A stretch of DNA of 64,000 nucleotides from Vitellaria paradoxa (Eukaryota > Streptophyta > Magnoliopsida > Ericales > Sapotaceae): contig CM034233.1 in the NCBI GenBank assembly GCA_019916065.1, positions 11,489,573 to 11,553,572 on the forward strand. Reading direction: 5' to 3'. The notes beneath the pieces were generated by a model. It did no database searches. It was not told where the DNA came from and was given only the letters and a program-made list of their open reading frames with translations. The translations under genes and the position numbers were made by a program. Below, one piece after another: positions 46,333-58,100 of this stretch; the stretch's first letter is position 1; the number at the start of each line of letters is the position of its first letter.

Positions 46333-49300
46333 ATGGAGTCACTTGCCTTTCACGACGGCAACATCACCGACTTGATCAAGAAGCGAACTCTTGAAGGCCG
46401 CCGTGTATGTTTAATTTATTTGTATTCATACACCTCCAGTTTAATTTATTAATCACACTCTTGGTTGAATTTGTATTGGATATATTTTTTTCTTCTTCTA
46501 ATTTTCTTGGCGACAAAGAGTTAATTGAAAAAGGAAAGACTACGCTTCTAGGGTTTTCGGATAGAAGTAATAGAAACTGCAGCGTTATTGAGAAATATAG
46601 GTTAAATTCATTTAAAGTTAGAACTAGCTTGTAATTGGTTGAAGCAAAGAAGCCCAATTATTGTTTCAATCTGCGCGAACTTCTTGTCATTTTTTTTTTA
46701 AATTTTAATTTTTTGTAGTTTTGTCCCTTCTTGTTTTCTTTGAGCAAAAATAATCAAATGTCTGAATTGGATTGTCTGTGCCATAGAATAATTCTGTTTT
46801 CAGGTCTTGGTTCTAACCTTATTCTATCTTCCCACTGATGAGAATTTTAGTTCAAGTTGCTATGGATGTTACAAAAGATTTGCATGCTGAAGCTCGATTA
46901 TGACTAAAATTGGTCAGCTAAATGAAATGATAAATAAGGTCACACTACGAGGGATGGAAATGCTTCCATTTGTATCCAAAATTTAGTTCACAAAATATGG
47001 GATATAAAATATCATTTTTTTTAATGGAAAATTTCTCAACATACCTTTTAAACATAGTTGTCAACTCTTAAATTATGGTCTTTTGCTATCAATTTTCATG
47101 TTTTTGTGTCATGTGTTGCATTATATATTAATTCTTGAAATAAATCATAAATATTGAAAATAATAAGTAAATTTATATAATGACTTAAAGAAAAAAGGCC
47201 AACAGAAATTTGCTTATTTACTTGACGAATTAAGTGTCAAATCTTAATTTCTTGAATTTTATGATTGAAAATTAAGGTAATTACAATACACGTCCTAAAA
47301 TTATGACTTTTCTTATTGATTAATGAGGCGTGGAAAGTCATGCAATATGCATTTGTTGAACAACTCTATTGTGCATTTTATGTATGTCTTGCATTCTTGT
47401 GATTTCAAATTCAGACTTGCAAACTTTAATCTTCTTAAATTTTGCCGATAATGGGAGATTCTTATGTGCCTTTCTTTAGTTACGCACGTACTTTTATTTT
47501 TTTTGTAAATAGTGATTTTTATTCATTCACATTCTTCTCGTCATGTTTAGTGGAAACATGATGAGAAGAATGGAGTTGAAATTCAAAATTTAAATGAATA
47601 GAAATCGCTGTTATTTTGATAGAAAAAGTATGGTATTGAGTAGCGATAAGGTTGTTCTATATACAACCTGGGGATTTAGGGTTCAAATCCTGGAATCAGC
47701 CTATCTGCTAATAGAGAGAGGCTGCTTACAACTGCCCTCTTTAGACCCTGCATGCAGGGCTCCTGTACACTGGATTGCCTTCTTCTTCTTCCTTTTTTTT
47801 TTTTTTTCCCCTTCTCTCTTCTATTATTCTGCTAGAGGCAAACAATATCAAGTTTCAGTTGTAGCAAAGGTGTATAAGAAAATGGAAAATGCTAGAAATC
47901 CCAGGAGGTTTGGCCAAATTAGTAAGGAATTAATTTTATATTAGAAACTGAAAGGGTAGGCTTTTTTATCGCCATTATTAAAAATTGTATAAATTATGTA
48001 AAATTCATGCATAAACATCATGACATGAACACACTTTGTTTGCCTGATTTTCAATTCCTATGAGAAAATGAACCAAGTCTTATTAACTGATATTTATTGT
48101 TTGTTTTGAAGTCGAACAACTAACGGGGCCTATTGAAGGGCATTTGTTCCTTGTTACATCATACAAAGCCTACCTTGCACTTATAAGGAACTGTCTCTCT
48201 CTTTTATGGAACACATTGTGATGTAGGATGGGCTGGACAGCTTTAGCAAACTAATGAAAAGTTTCTTGGAATTGGGTCATGATAAGGCAAGGGAAGTGGT
48301 GCACGTTCTTCTTTTTAGTTTGAATTCTGATCCAATCCAGAACTGGAATGACCTAAATTGATTTTTTAATTCTCAAACCTATAATTGAATTTGATCCAAA
48401 CCCGAATTGCTAAAAAAATTGAAACTATGAAACTGTGGGCCCAAAAATCCACAAAGCTCGCTTGTAAGTGCCCAAATGAAGCTATAACATTAAACTATTG
48501 AAGGCTTCTTATGTAACAGAAGATTGGGAGAAGATTTCCTATTTAGGTGTTGCAGTATGAACCACCTTTTTCTGTCTTGCAAATGTTGTCTACCCTTGAA
48601 TGATAAGTGTGTAACCCATGTTTTCTAAATTGTCCCACATTGAGTGGAAAGCCTAATGTTTATTATTATATGTAGCTTGAAATTCATAACACTGTGACGA
48701 GATAAATGGGACAACTGTTGACCAATTGTAATTTTTTTTATTTATTTTTTTGCATTCCTGTTCTTGGGTTGTTTTTCTTAATTGATATTCCAATTCAAAA
48801 ACGAACCAAAAAAGTTAGATCTGTTTTAAACATTGGTGGCGATGTCACTTTTAAATGCAATAGTATTTGGATCAAAATCAATATAAGAAAAAGAAATCAT
48901 GTTTGTGAAACAGAATATGTAAGTGGAATTAGAAGAAGTTGGCCCATGAGAATGAGAGATGTATAATGATGACAGGCAACAAAGGTGACTCCAAGATCCA
49001 ACTTAAGGCATGCATAGTGGCGCTTATTGGCTTCTAGGGAGTTGCATCACATTTTTTAGGAGATAGAGAACTTTCTTCCTATCCTATTTATCCGAAAAAC
49101 CAATACAGGGAAATGTATAGGTTACAATAAAACTCCAAAGTAATAATTTGAAACATGTATAAACATCTCTGTGGAGATATTTGTACGTATATGTAAAAAT
49201 CAAGAAGTCATTTTATGGATATAGGAACAAGCTGTTTAGACGCCTAGCAGTAGGTTCCAAATACTCAACTTCGCCTTTTCCCAATTACATGGGGTTGGTT

Positions 49301-52300
49301 ACGTGAATTATTTTTCTCCATTTAGCTCAGTAAATGCGATTTCTTTTGTTAAACTACGCTGAGTCATTATTCTTTATTATTTTTACTCACGCTAATTTTG
49401 GTTTACCCATCTTATCGCATTGCCCACGATTGGGATGCTATCACTCGTCCTAGCTCACACATCTACAGGCCTCCATTGTATGTGATCAAACCACCTTAAC
49501 TAATTTTACATTAATCTGTCTTCAATTGGTAGTACTTCTACCATATTTCAAATCCTGTCATTCTCAATAATACATATATTTTTGTTTTTCTTCACATGCA
49601 TTTTAGCATTCTCATCTTGGCTACATTCATTTTATTAATATGTTGTTTTTGTTTTAGTTGTCCAACATTTTTAGCCATATAACGTAGCAGGTCTAATTGG
49701 TATCCTATAAAACTTTCCATTTAATCTTAAAGGTATACGAAGATCATATAAACCTTGCATGCGCTCTTTCATTTAATCTAACTAACTTTACTTCAATGTG
49801 TAACACCCTAACCAATATCTACCACTGCTTGGATAATCGACCCCAAGTATTGAAATTGTTTTTTTAAGTATTTATTGACCTTCAATGCTGACTACAGAAT
49901 TTACTTTCTCTATATTCAGTTTTAGTTTTACTTTTCCTAAATTTTTGTGATTATAATTTAGCATTTACTCCATCTTTTGTTTCGTTTACTAAAACATTAT
50001 GCTAAATCACTGTCTCTAAATACAGATCTAAAAAGTTTTGTAACAGGAATGGAAATGAAGAGATTTAAAACTGAAATTAAATTTTAAAAATGAAAAAAAA
50101 ATAAATTTAAAAAATGTGAAGATTTTGTTTACTCAAGTGTGCCACACCACATGACAGGTGCTTGCACAAATTGTGCATGTCATGATTGATCAGATAAGTC
50201 AAGTAGCGGGCATTGCCCTGTGGTGTTATATCCCAAAGAGGGTCAAACTTAACCAAGTGGCACATTATGGAAGAAGGTGTTGGTGATGCTTCCAGATTGA
50301 TGTTGTTTTTGTTTATAGAAGAGGGGAAGAGTAATCTGTGTAATTTGTTACATTATGCGGTGGCTGGAGATCCTTGGGATTGATTCTTTTTATATTTGGT
50401 ATCCAGTGGGTTATGTACTGGTTGGTACTTGATTTTGGTTGTTGGTTCATTGCTTTCCATGTCTTACTTTGGGGTATGGAGTGAAAAGATGGTGCAACTT
50501 TAGAAGACTGAACGCTTGTTCCAAGGTTGAGGAATTCCCTGCTTATTTCCTTGCAGTTTTGGTTGACAGGGAATTTGTTGATTTTGTAGTTAATTGAATT
50601 TTTTGTAGGGAGTTAAGTTTTGCATTATTCTTTGTGCAAAAGCATTGTGGCTTTTTTGATGCTTACAGTGGATATCCTTCGTATTAGAAAAAGGACAGAA
50701 CAAAAGCATATTTTATGTTTTAAAGCGAGTGCTTACTCTAATGAATGTTTCATTGTATTGTAGGATGTTGGTCACATTCAAATGCACTCTTCATTGATAA
50801 GAAGACTTTCCAAGGAAAGAGAATTAGAGGTTTGTATGATCATGTTCCTTAATTTTGCACCAAATATTATGTATTTAATTATTGAAATTTGAATATGATC
50901 CGATGTCTGTTTATGTTTTTGATTTTGCTGTACCACTATATGATTTGTTATTTAGTCCTCTAGATTTTTACTCATCTTTTTTGGTTTTAGTTTTTTTTTT
51001 TTTTTTGGGGGGGGGGGAGGTGGAAAAAATGATTTGACTTTTCATAGAAAAGCTTAAAGCCTTGGGAGTTTTAGTTACTCTCAACAATCACTAGTTCAGC
51101 TTAGGATTTTCATATATTACTTGTAAAGAAATGAAGAAAACTCATCCTTTTAACTCTGGCAATCTGCAAATGCCTAAAGGATAGATTTTGTTAACGATTT
51201 ATTATTAATTTTTATTTTTTTTCAAGCTCCTCTCTCCTTGGAAAAATATAAACCCATTGCATTCTTGAGTCTGGACATTTCTTTTGGTTGATAAATGAAT
51301 TCTCATTATTTAATGTGTCGGTTTTTTTCTTATTATTTTTTTGAGGGTGTGTGTGTGTGTGTGTGTGTAATGTACTGTCATATCTTTTTGCAATTCTTAA
51401 TTGTTTCAGCGATGTTATTTGGTGGCTTGACAAGGTTGCATGCCTAGCCTTCCCTACCGTGGGCTCACCTACTTGCTTTTTTTGTATAATATTTCCTGGA
51501 AATAATTGGATATGGATGGATGATGTTTAAGATTTGGTGAATTATTACCTCTTTTTATGGATGGACGCTTTTTACTAAAAGCTCCTTCAAATGCTATTTT
51601 CTTTCAATTATTTTCTTAAACCTTACGCTTTTGGTTGTGAAATGAATTCTCAGTATTTAATCAGTCAGTTTTTATTTATTTTATATTTTTTTTGAAGTAC
51701 CTTAATATCCTTTTCAATTCTTAATTGTTTATTTTTGTGGGTTGGCAAGGTTGTATGGCCATCCTTCCTCCTGTGGGCTCACTTGCCTTATTATATATAA
51801 GCTTTACTCGATTTTATTGGATGGATGCTGTTTAAGATTGGTGAATTAGTACCTCCTGAGTTTGAGACATTAATGCTTTTCAATGTACTGACATGCCTGC
51901 ATTGATTGATTCCAATGCATGCAGGTGTCACTGTTAATTTGCAATGATTCAGTCAATCGTTGGATTTTCATTTATTAATCTTCCTCTGGTAGATAAATAT
52001 TTTCTAGCCTTTCATTCTTTTGCTTAGTTATTTTATTGCGCGAATGTGAAATTTGGATTTGGTTGTTTAAGCTGCAATAAATTAAGCTGCTCTGCAGCAG
52101 GCCTCCATAGAATGTCTTTAATGGACTCCCAGTATTTATATTTGCATCTTGCCAAATGTTCTATGTAATTTGAAGTGAGTTATAAAAAACTTATTTAACT
52201 TTTAAGATGATTTTCTGGATGTGCTAATGGTATGGACTTGAAATCCTTAGTTTTTCTACGCTTTACTCTTGACAGAAGATATAAACAGCTATATTTTCTT

Positions 52301-53712
52301 GTTTCCCTTTTCCCTATCTGTTTTCACTTTATATATGTACACCTAGTCTCTCTATATTTAAGTTTGATTTTGAGGTACAATGTGTGATTTACAGGGGCAT
52401 ATTGGTTGTGTAAATGCTGTTGCTTGGAACTCTAAAGGAACACTCCTTATATCTGGATCTGATGATATGCGGGTATGATTCCTCTCTATAAATGATTTGG
52501 AAATCTTATTCTAAATGTTTTGGTGAGTTCAGCACTTGTATTAAGCTGTGCAATCAACTCCATATTGTGCATTTCCTCAAATAGGATTGTAGTTGAAGTA
52601 TCAATGAATTAGCAGTTCAAATTGCTAACATCGGAGGATAGACTACAGAGCAGGAATTTTGAAGGTGCATTTTAACAATGTAGGGTCACAAATGTTGTAG
52701 ATGCTATAGAGTAAAATTGTAAATCCTTTTCTTAAGGGTTTAAGTGCTAATACTTGTCTTTCAGAGGTATATATCTCTTGTTCTTAACTTTAATCGCACC
52801 AGTTTATTTATTTATTTATTTGTGATTGGGGTTCATTAGTGTTACTGGTGTTGGGAATAATTACCTGCTAGGTATAAGTACCCTTACACAAAAGGAGGAA
52901 CTTGAATTGAAACTTAGCCATAAGATTTTAGTCAAGTTTTCGCTTAATGAGTTATAGTTGGGGATTTTCGCAAAGGGCTTATGTTTGCCTTTGAATGGTC
53001 TTATTTTTGTTCTTGACAGCATCAAAATCTGTCTTGGGTTGCCTGTATTCAGATTAATATTCAAGAATCCATTTATTTGCTGCAGGTCAACATTTATAGC
53101 TATTCAAGCCGCAAGCTTTTGCATTCTATTGAGACTGGGCATTCTGCCAACATATTCTGTACAAAGTTTGTTCCTGAAACTTCTGATGAGTTAGTGGTAT
53201 CTGGTGCTGGAGATGCTGAAGTAATGCTACCATAATTGAAAATTTATATGGTCATGCCATTCACCAGCGATTGGAAATTCTTGTTACTTTGGCATACTAA
53301 ATCCTCTTTTATTTTTTTGCAGGTTAGGCTTTTTCGTCTGTCTCGACTAAGGGGTAGACGACCTGATGAACATGATATAAGTCCATCTGCAGTGTTTCAG
53401 TGTCACAGTAGGAGAGTAAAAAAATTAGCTGTAAGATCTCATTATACTTTCTTAGAATTAGCCTATTACATGGACATATATCAATATGGAAACCTAAATT
53501 TCATGATAAAGCTTTTGACTGTTGATATTAAAGTTCAATGCTTGCTTCTGCTTTGCAAAAATTTTACTCCTATACCTGTTGCAGGTGGAAGTTGGAAACC
53601 CCAATGTTGTGTGGAGTGCCAGTGAAGATGGGACACTAAGACAGCATGATTTTCGGGAGACTTCATCTTGTCCTCCAGGTGGATCATCTCATCAAGAATG
53701 TCGCAATGTTTG
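46333..53712 (+). CDS. ASG2: ASG2/WDTC1-like WD40 protein, 5' part only (cut by assembly gap)
   Basis: Likely substrate receptor of CUL4-DDB1 ubiquitin ligases, related to Arabidopsis ASG2 and animal WDTC1. Visible exons are 46333-46404, 50764-50829, 52395-52472, 53086-53220, 53323-53430 and 53585-53712, all with GT-AG borders and a continuous frame, 195 codons plus two bases. Exon 1 starts MESLAFHDGNITDLI. WD repeats run from residue 47: GHIGCVNAVAWN with SGSDDM, then TGHSANIFCTKFVPETSDEL with VVSGAGDAEVRLF, then CHSRRVKKLA with VVWSASEDGTLRQHDFR, a DWD-type end (HDFR). The family is about 750 aa with C-terminal TPR-like repeats, so roughly three quarters is missing. The donor at 53713 is good, but the next exon would fall in or beyond the N run. 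None is seen right of the gap. Intron 1 is long (4.4 kb) and carries transposon remnants. Confidence 0.88.
47630..47795 (+). mobile_element. TS-like SINE in intron 1 of the WD40 gene
   Basis: An A-box-like TAGCGATAAGG (47641-47651) and a B box in GGGTTCAAATCCTGG (about 47679-47693) are followed by the body phrases GGCTGCTTACAA, AGACCCTGCATGCAGGG and TACACTGGATTGCC, and then a T-rich 3' end. The order of these phrases matches the tobacco TS SINE family as I remember it. No clear target duplication was found. Confidence 0.65.
49240..50030 (-). mobile_element. Decayed LINE (non-LTR retrotransposon) 3' end, antisense in intron 1
   Basis: On the minus strand, broken frames encode pieces of the C-terminal part of a plant non-LTR reverse transcriptase: QFQYLGSIIQ (49829-49858), RIPLRLNGKFYR and IRPATLYG (about 49690-49739), KCWTTK, and VAKMRMLKCM (49596-49625). 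They occur in the order found in intact elements, with many stops and frameshifts. It is a 5'-truncated, long-dead insertion, possibly RTE-like. It does not contribute to the host gene. Confidence 0.85.
51284..51855. repeat. Old tandem duplication in intron 2 of the WD40 gene
   Basis: Blocks 51284-51551 and 51631-51855 share TTGGTTG, AATGAATTCTCA.TATTTAAT, TTCTTAATTGTTT, GGCAAGGTTG.ATG, TGTGGGCTCAC-like and GGATGGATG.TGTTTAAGAT phrases in the same order. Divergence is substantial. The left unit contains a (GT)n run (51346-51368). Confidence 0.7.
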
Positions 53713-53836
53713 GTAAGTGCTACATTTATGCGTTCCTCTTTTCTGTTTTCCTTCATTTTCCTGTCATTGGCACAATGGTAATGTTGCTCTTTTTCATATA
53801 TAAATGTAACTAATGTAAAAGGAGGCAACCTGATTA

Positions 53837-53936
53837 NNNNNNNNNNNNNNNNNNNNNNNNNNNNNNNNNNNNNNNNNNNNNNNNNNNNNNNNNNNNNNNN
53901 NNNNNNNNNNNNNNNNNNNNNNNNNNNNNNNNNNNN
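53837..53936. other. Assembly gap of exactly 100 N
   Basis: A run of 100 N, the usual placeholder for a gap of unknown length. It falls in the intron after exon 6 of the WD40 gene. The sequence to its right does not continue that gene. Confidence 1.
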
Positions 53937-54840
53937 CTATATATATAGTGCAATATTATAATGATATAATTACACCAATCATTTGTAGCATGAGTTATAA
54001 AATAATCAATATTAATCAATAAGAATTTCAAATATCATAGCTTTATTGTTAATAAATCAACAAGTTATAATTGATGTATTACTTGTTATATATATTTATT
54101 TTGATTCACTTATAAAACATTCTTTTTCTTCTAAGAACTTAATTAAAAAAAAATTAGATGATTATTTATGACTAAATGTATATATTTATAACATTTATAT
54201 ATACGCTTTGGAGGTGTTCTTGCTCTCATAATATTTTTTAAAAAGAATGCTCTCACACTGTCGCTCCGGGTTCTTGCTTCCGTTTTGGGAACTGGCATGG
54301 TTACTTAGAAGTGTTTTGATAATTTCTTCTAAAGTGTTAGAATTGATCGAGTAGGTTTCTGTATATTCACAAAGAACAAGACTCACTGCCTTCTACAGTG
54401 ACCTAGGTTGGTTTGCTGTCGAACTTCTTAGTTTAGACTTCTAAATTCATGTTTTTAGTAAATTGTAATTGATTTGACAATTGCCACATTAGAAGTTAGA
54501 ATTACCATCATCAATGTATTGAATAGGATTATTCATTCCAAGATTATGCAATTAACACACTTTTTTCAGCTCAAATTTTCTCAAGATTATTAAAGAGTTT
54601 ATCCAGTCGTTAATCTTATGGTTTCAAGAATTAATCGAAATGCGCGTAAATTGATTTGAATACATTGAATATTAAAAAAAATATGTAATTAACATACTTT
54701 TTCTAATTTTGGTAATTAATGATATTTTATTATATTTCTTGGTTTAAGCAGTAGGGTTAGGTTTTATTATTAATGTCGTTGCTTTACAAATCACTTTCAA
54801 TTGAACGATAAAATTATTTTGAGAACCCCCCTCCCTCCCT

Positions 54841-54881
<41 letters not shown>

Positions 54882-55162
54882 AGTATTTTAGTGTCCCTTT
54901 TTAGAATGATTTCACTAACTTTTGGTCAAAAGGATTTAACCATATCAAATCCATTTTAATTTTTGAATCTGCTGCCTATATACATTTGTCGATATAATTA
55001 AGTTTGTTAGTCTAATACTTTAATTATTGAATTTTTTTGTTTTCGTTTTAGAAAGGAGAAATATCACTCGTCTAAGTTCGAATTAGTGATACCAACGTGG
55101 GGGCGTCAAAACTTTCCCACTTGCTTTATCACTCAGTTATTGAAATGTTAAGTTGTATTTGA
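53937..55162. other. Sequence between the gap and the right duplicate copy
   Basis: 1.2 kb with no recognised gene. A 63-codon open frame on the minus strand (54195-54386) has protein-like composition but no ATG and no recognised family. A CCCT/CT microsatellite lies at about 54825-54879. This segment would be the upstream neighbour of the duplicated block, so it should also lie just left of position 1 if the two copies are alleles. Confidence 0.5.
54825..54879. repeat. (CCCT)n(CT)n microsatellite
   Basis: CCCT repeats run into a CT repeat, about 55 bases in total. Confidence 0.95.
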
Positions 55163-58100
55163 GAGAATAGGATATTCTCGTGGTTAAGTTGTTTTTGAGT
55201 CACGAGTAACATTTACAATAGTTTCTTTTAACAAAGATTTTTAAAATATAGTAAAAAAATATAATTTCTTTATTATATAATTCTTTTATTTAATAATACT
55301 TTTACATTAATATCTCTAAATAAAAATTTGAAAATAATAAATAATTAAATAATTGTTTTGTTAATTATGTATCTAAAAAATTAACAAATAAACTCATTAC
55401 AAAAATAGAGATCGAGGTGAAGAGATAGCAGGAAAAGAGAGGGAGAAACAAAGAATATTACGCACTGGAGCAGTGACCATGTTATTCAGGAAATGAAACA
55501 ACGTTGTAGAAATACGAAACATTACTCTAATTTAAAATATCGGTGAAGTATCTAATGCAATACAAACTTTTATTCTTTCTATGTTAAAATGGAGGAACAA
55601 TCGTGGTAGATCGAATATGATGAGCTGCCCTTTCCTTCATTTGCTACAATTACTTTAATTATTAATTGGACTTTCTAATAAAAATGAAAATAACAATAAA
55701 ATGTGCTCATAATAAAAATAAAAACAAAATTGATAAGCTTCTGTACATATATATTAGCTTCAGCACCCAATTGTCTTTACGGATGGCCATCTCAACCGAT
55801 TCGTTCGAATCCGATATGTTACTCAAGTCGAATAAATTTGGAATTTAGATTTTTTTTTTTTTTTTGGAGATTAGATCGGATTTGAATTTATTATTTAAAA
55901 AAATTTCAATATCGGATCGGATATAGGAATGAGGCTGCCTCCGCCCCGATCTACCTTGAATCTGATATCTGATCCGAATTTATCTCGATTTGTCCCGATT
56001 TATTCCGAAAAATATCTGAACAACCGAATCATTTGGATCCATAACGATAACATCACCACCATAACATGATAAACAACATTCACATTCATCATACCTTAGA
56101 CTTATTGAACATCACTATTTTTATCAATAAAATTAATATTGATAAATAAATTAAAGCAAAAATTGTCATCGTTTTGTATTAATTATGTGTGTTTGGGGAA
56201 AAATTATAAATTTAATTTTTTTGACTTTTGTGCAAATTGAAATTTAAAGTTTAAATTTATTTCTTTTATTCACAAAAATTAAGAAAACTTAAAAATGTAA
56301 ATTTAAAATTTTATAAGGTATATCATCATGGACTTTAAAAAATAATACAAATCTCTATAAAATTAAAATTTTTTACTCAGTACACGAATCACAAAACTGT
56401 AATTTTTACAAATTTATACTAATTAATATAATTTTAAACAACCCCATTATAACTCATAAACTCAATTATTTTCAGGAAAATATCTAGATACAAATTTTAA
56501 AAAATAATTAAAATATTTTATTTTTCATTTTAAGATAAGGTTAGTACCTTAGGATTATGATTTCTTAGCTTCAAAAAAAAAAAAAAAATAGTACTTTAGG
56601 ATTTTGTATCTTTATTATGTGTTAGTGAAATGGTACTTTAGTAAACTGTTAATTTTGGAGATGTTTACATGTTATTTTGATAAATTATTATTATAATGAT
56701 GTTCATATATTATTTTAGTTTTAGAGATAAATTATTTGATAATAATAGGTTACATATGCAATCAAATAATGTATTAAGTTATAGACAAATTCAAAGACAA
56801 GCAGATAGTTTAAATTTTTGAATATCTGCGAATATATTCGTTCTTCATTTGGAGTAGGGATGAGGTCTAACAAATATCCGTTTGAAGTTCGAGACAAATT
56901 CGAAAGCGGACGGAGAGTTTGGAGTTTAGATTTGGCTATTAGTATATCAGCCTCTAATATGTCCTGTTGACATCCCTAATTGTTTTGGTATCACTTGCAT
57001 ATGGGGGCTATGTGCAATGTGAAAAAATTTCAAAAAAAAATCAAAAGTGAAATATTTTTAAATTTAGAGTATAAAAAGTTGTTTTAAAATTATGGTTAGA
57101 TATCTATATTTGATTTGATATAAAGTTGTTAAAAATGATATAAAGTAACACATAAAAAAAATTTTAGTAGAGAACTTTGAAAATTTTTAGGAGTTTTGTG
57201 AAATTTTTTGGTACAAATGTCAGTCTAACTTTTTAAAAAATCTAGCAAAATCTATTGAAACGCACTATAATGGTTTGTTTCAGCGGATTTTAACAAATTT
57301 TTTAAAATATTAAAATTTTTTAAAGTTTGAAAAATTAAAACTTTTAAAATTTTTTAAACTTAGTTAGGTCTCCAAATGATCCCTTAATTTTATTTTTTTC
57401 AAGTCTTTTCCATTTTAAGTATGAGACTGGCTAGCGTCTTTTTGGGAGGCGACGCCACATGAATGCCGATGGGGTAGTTAATTAACCCCATTAGTTAATA
57501 AAAAATTCTTAAAATTTTTTTATATTAAAAATATTTTGATAATTTCGACTCTATTAAATTTTGTAATTACTATTTAGATTTTAATATGAACCGCCATATA
57601 AAGTTTTTGAAGCCGCCACTGCCTCTTTCCATTTTTTTTTTTTTTTAACTAGACTATCATGACCACTTATTAAATGAGAATCAACTGAATGTGATGAGAA
57701 ACCTCAAACAATTAATAGAAGAGTAAATACCAAGAATATAGTTATGAAAAACAATAAATGTACTCTTTTAGTTTTCTTTATTTTACATTATTTTTTTTCT
57801 ATTGAAGTTATTGTTGTACAAGAAAACTTAATAGAGAAGTATAGATATCCCTACTTTATAATTATTAGTCTTTTATTTTTATAATTTTTTTATTTTTTAT
57901 TTTAACTCAACTCTTTAAAAAATTAATATTTAATTCTTTATGATTAAAAAATATTAATAAATTTAAATTTTATAAAAATATATGAGATACAATTGAAGGG
58001 CATAAAATTTTATAGAAATAGCATTTATCCCGTTTAATCCTATACTAAACACACTCCAATTTTACAAGGAATTACTAAACTTTTGTAGGTAGGATTCATC

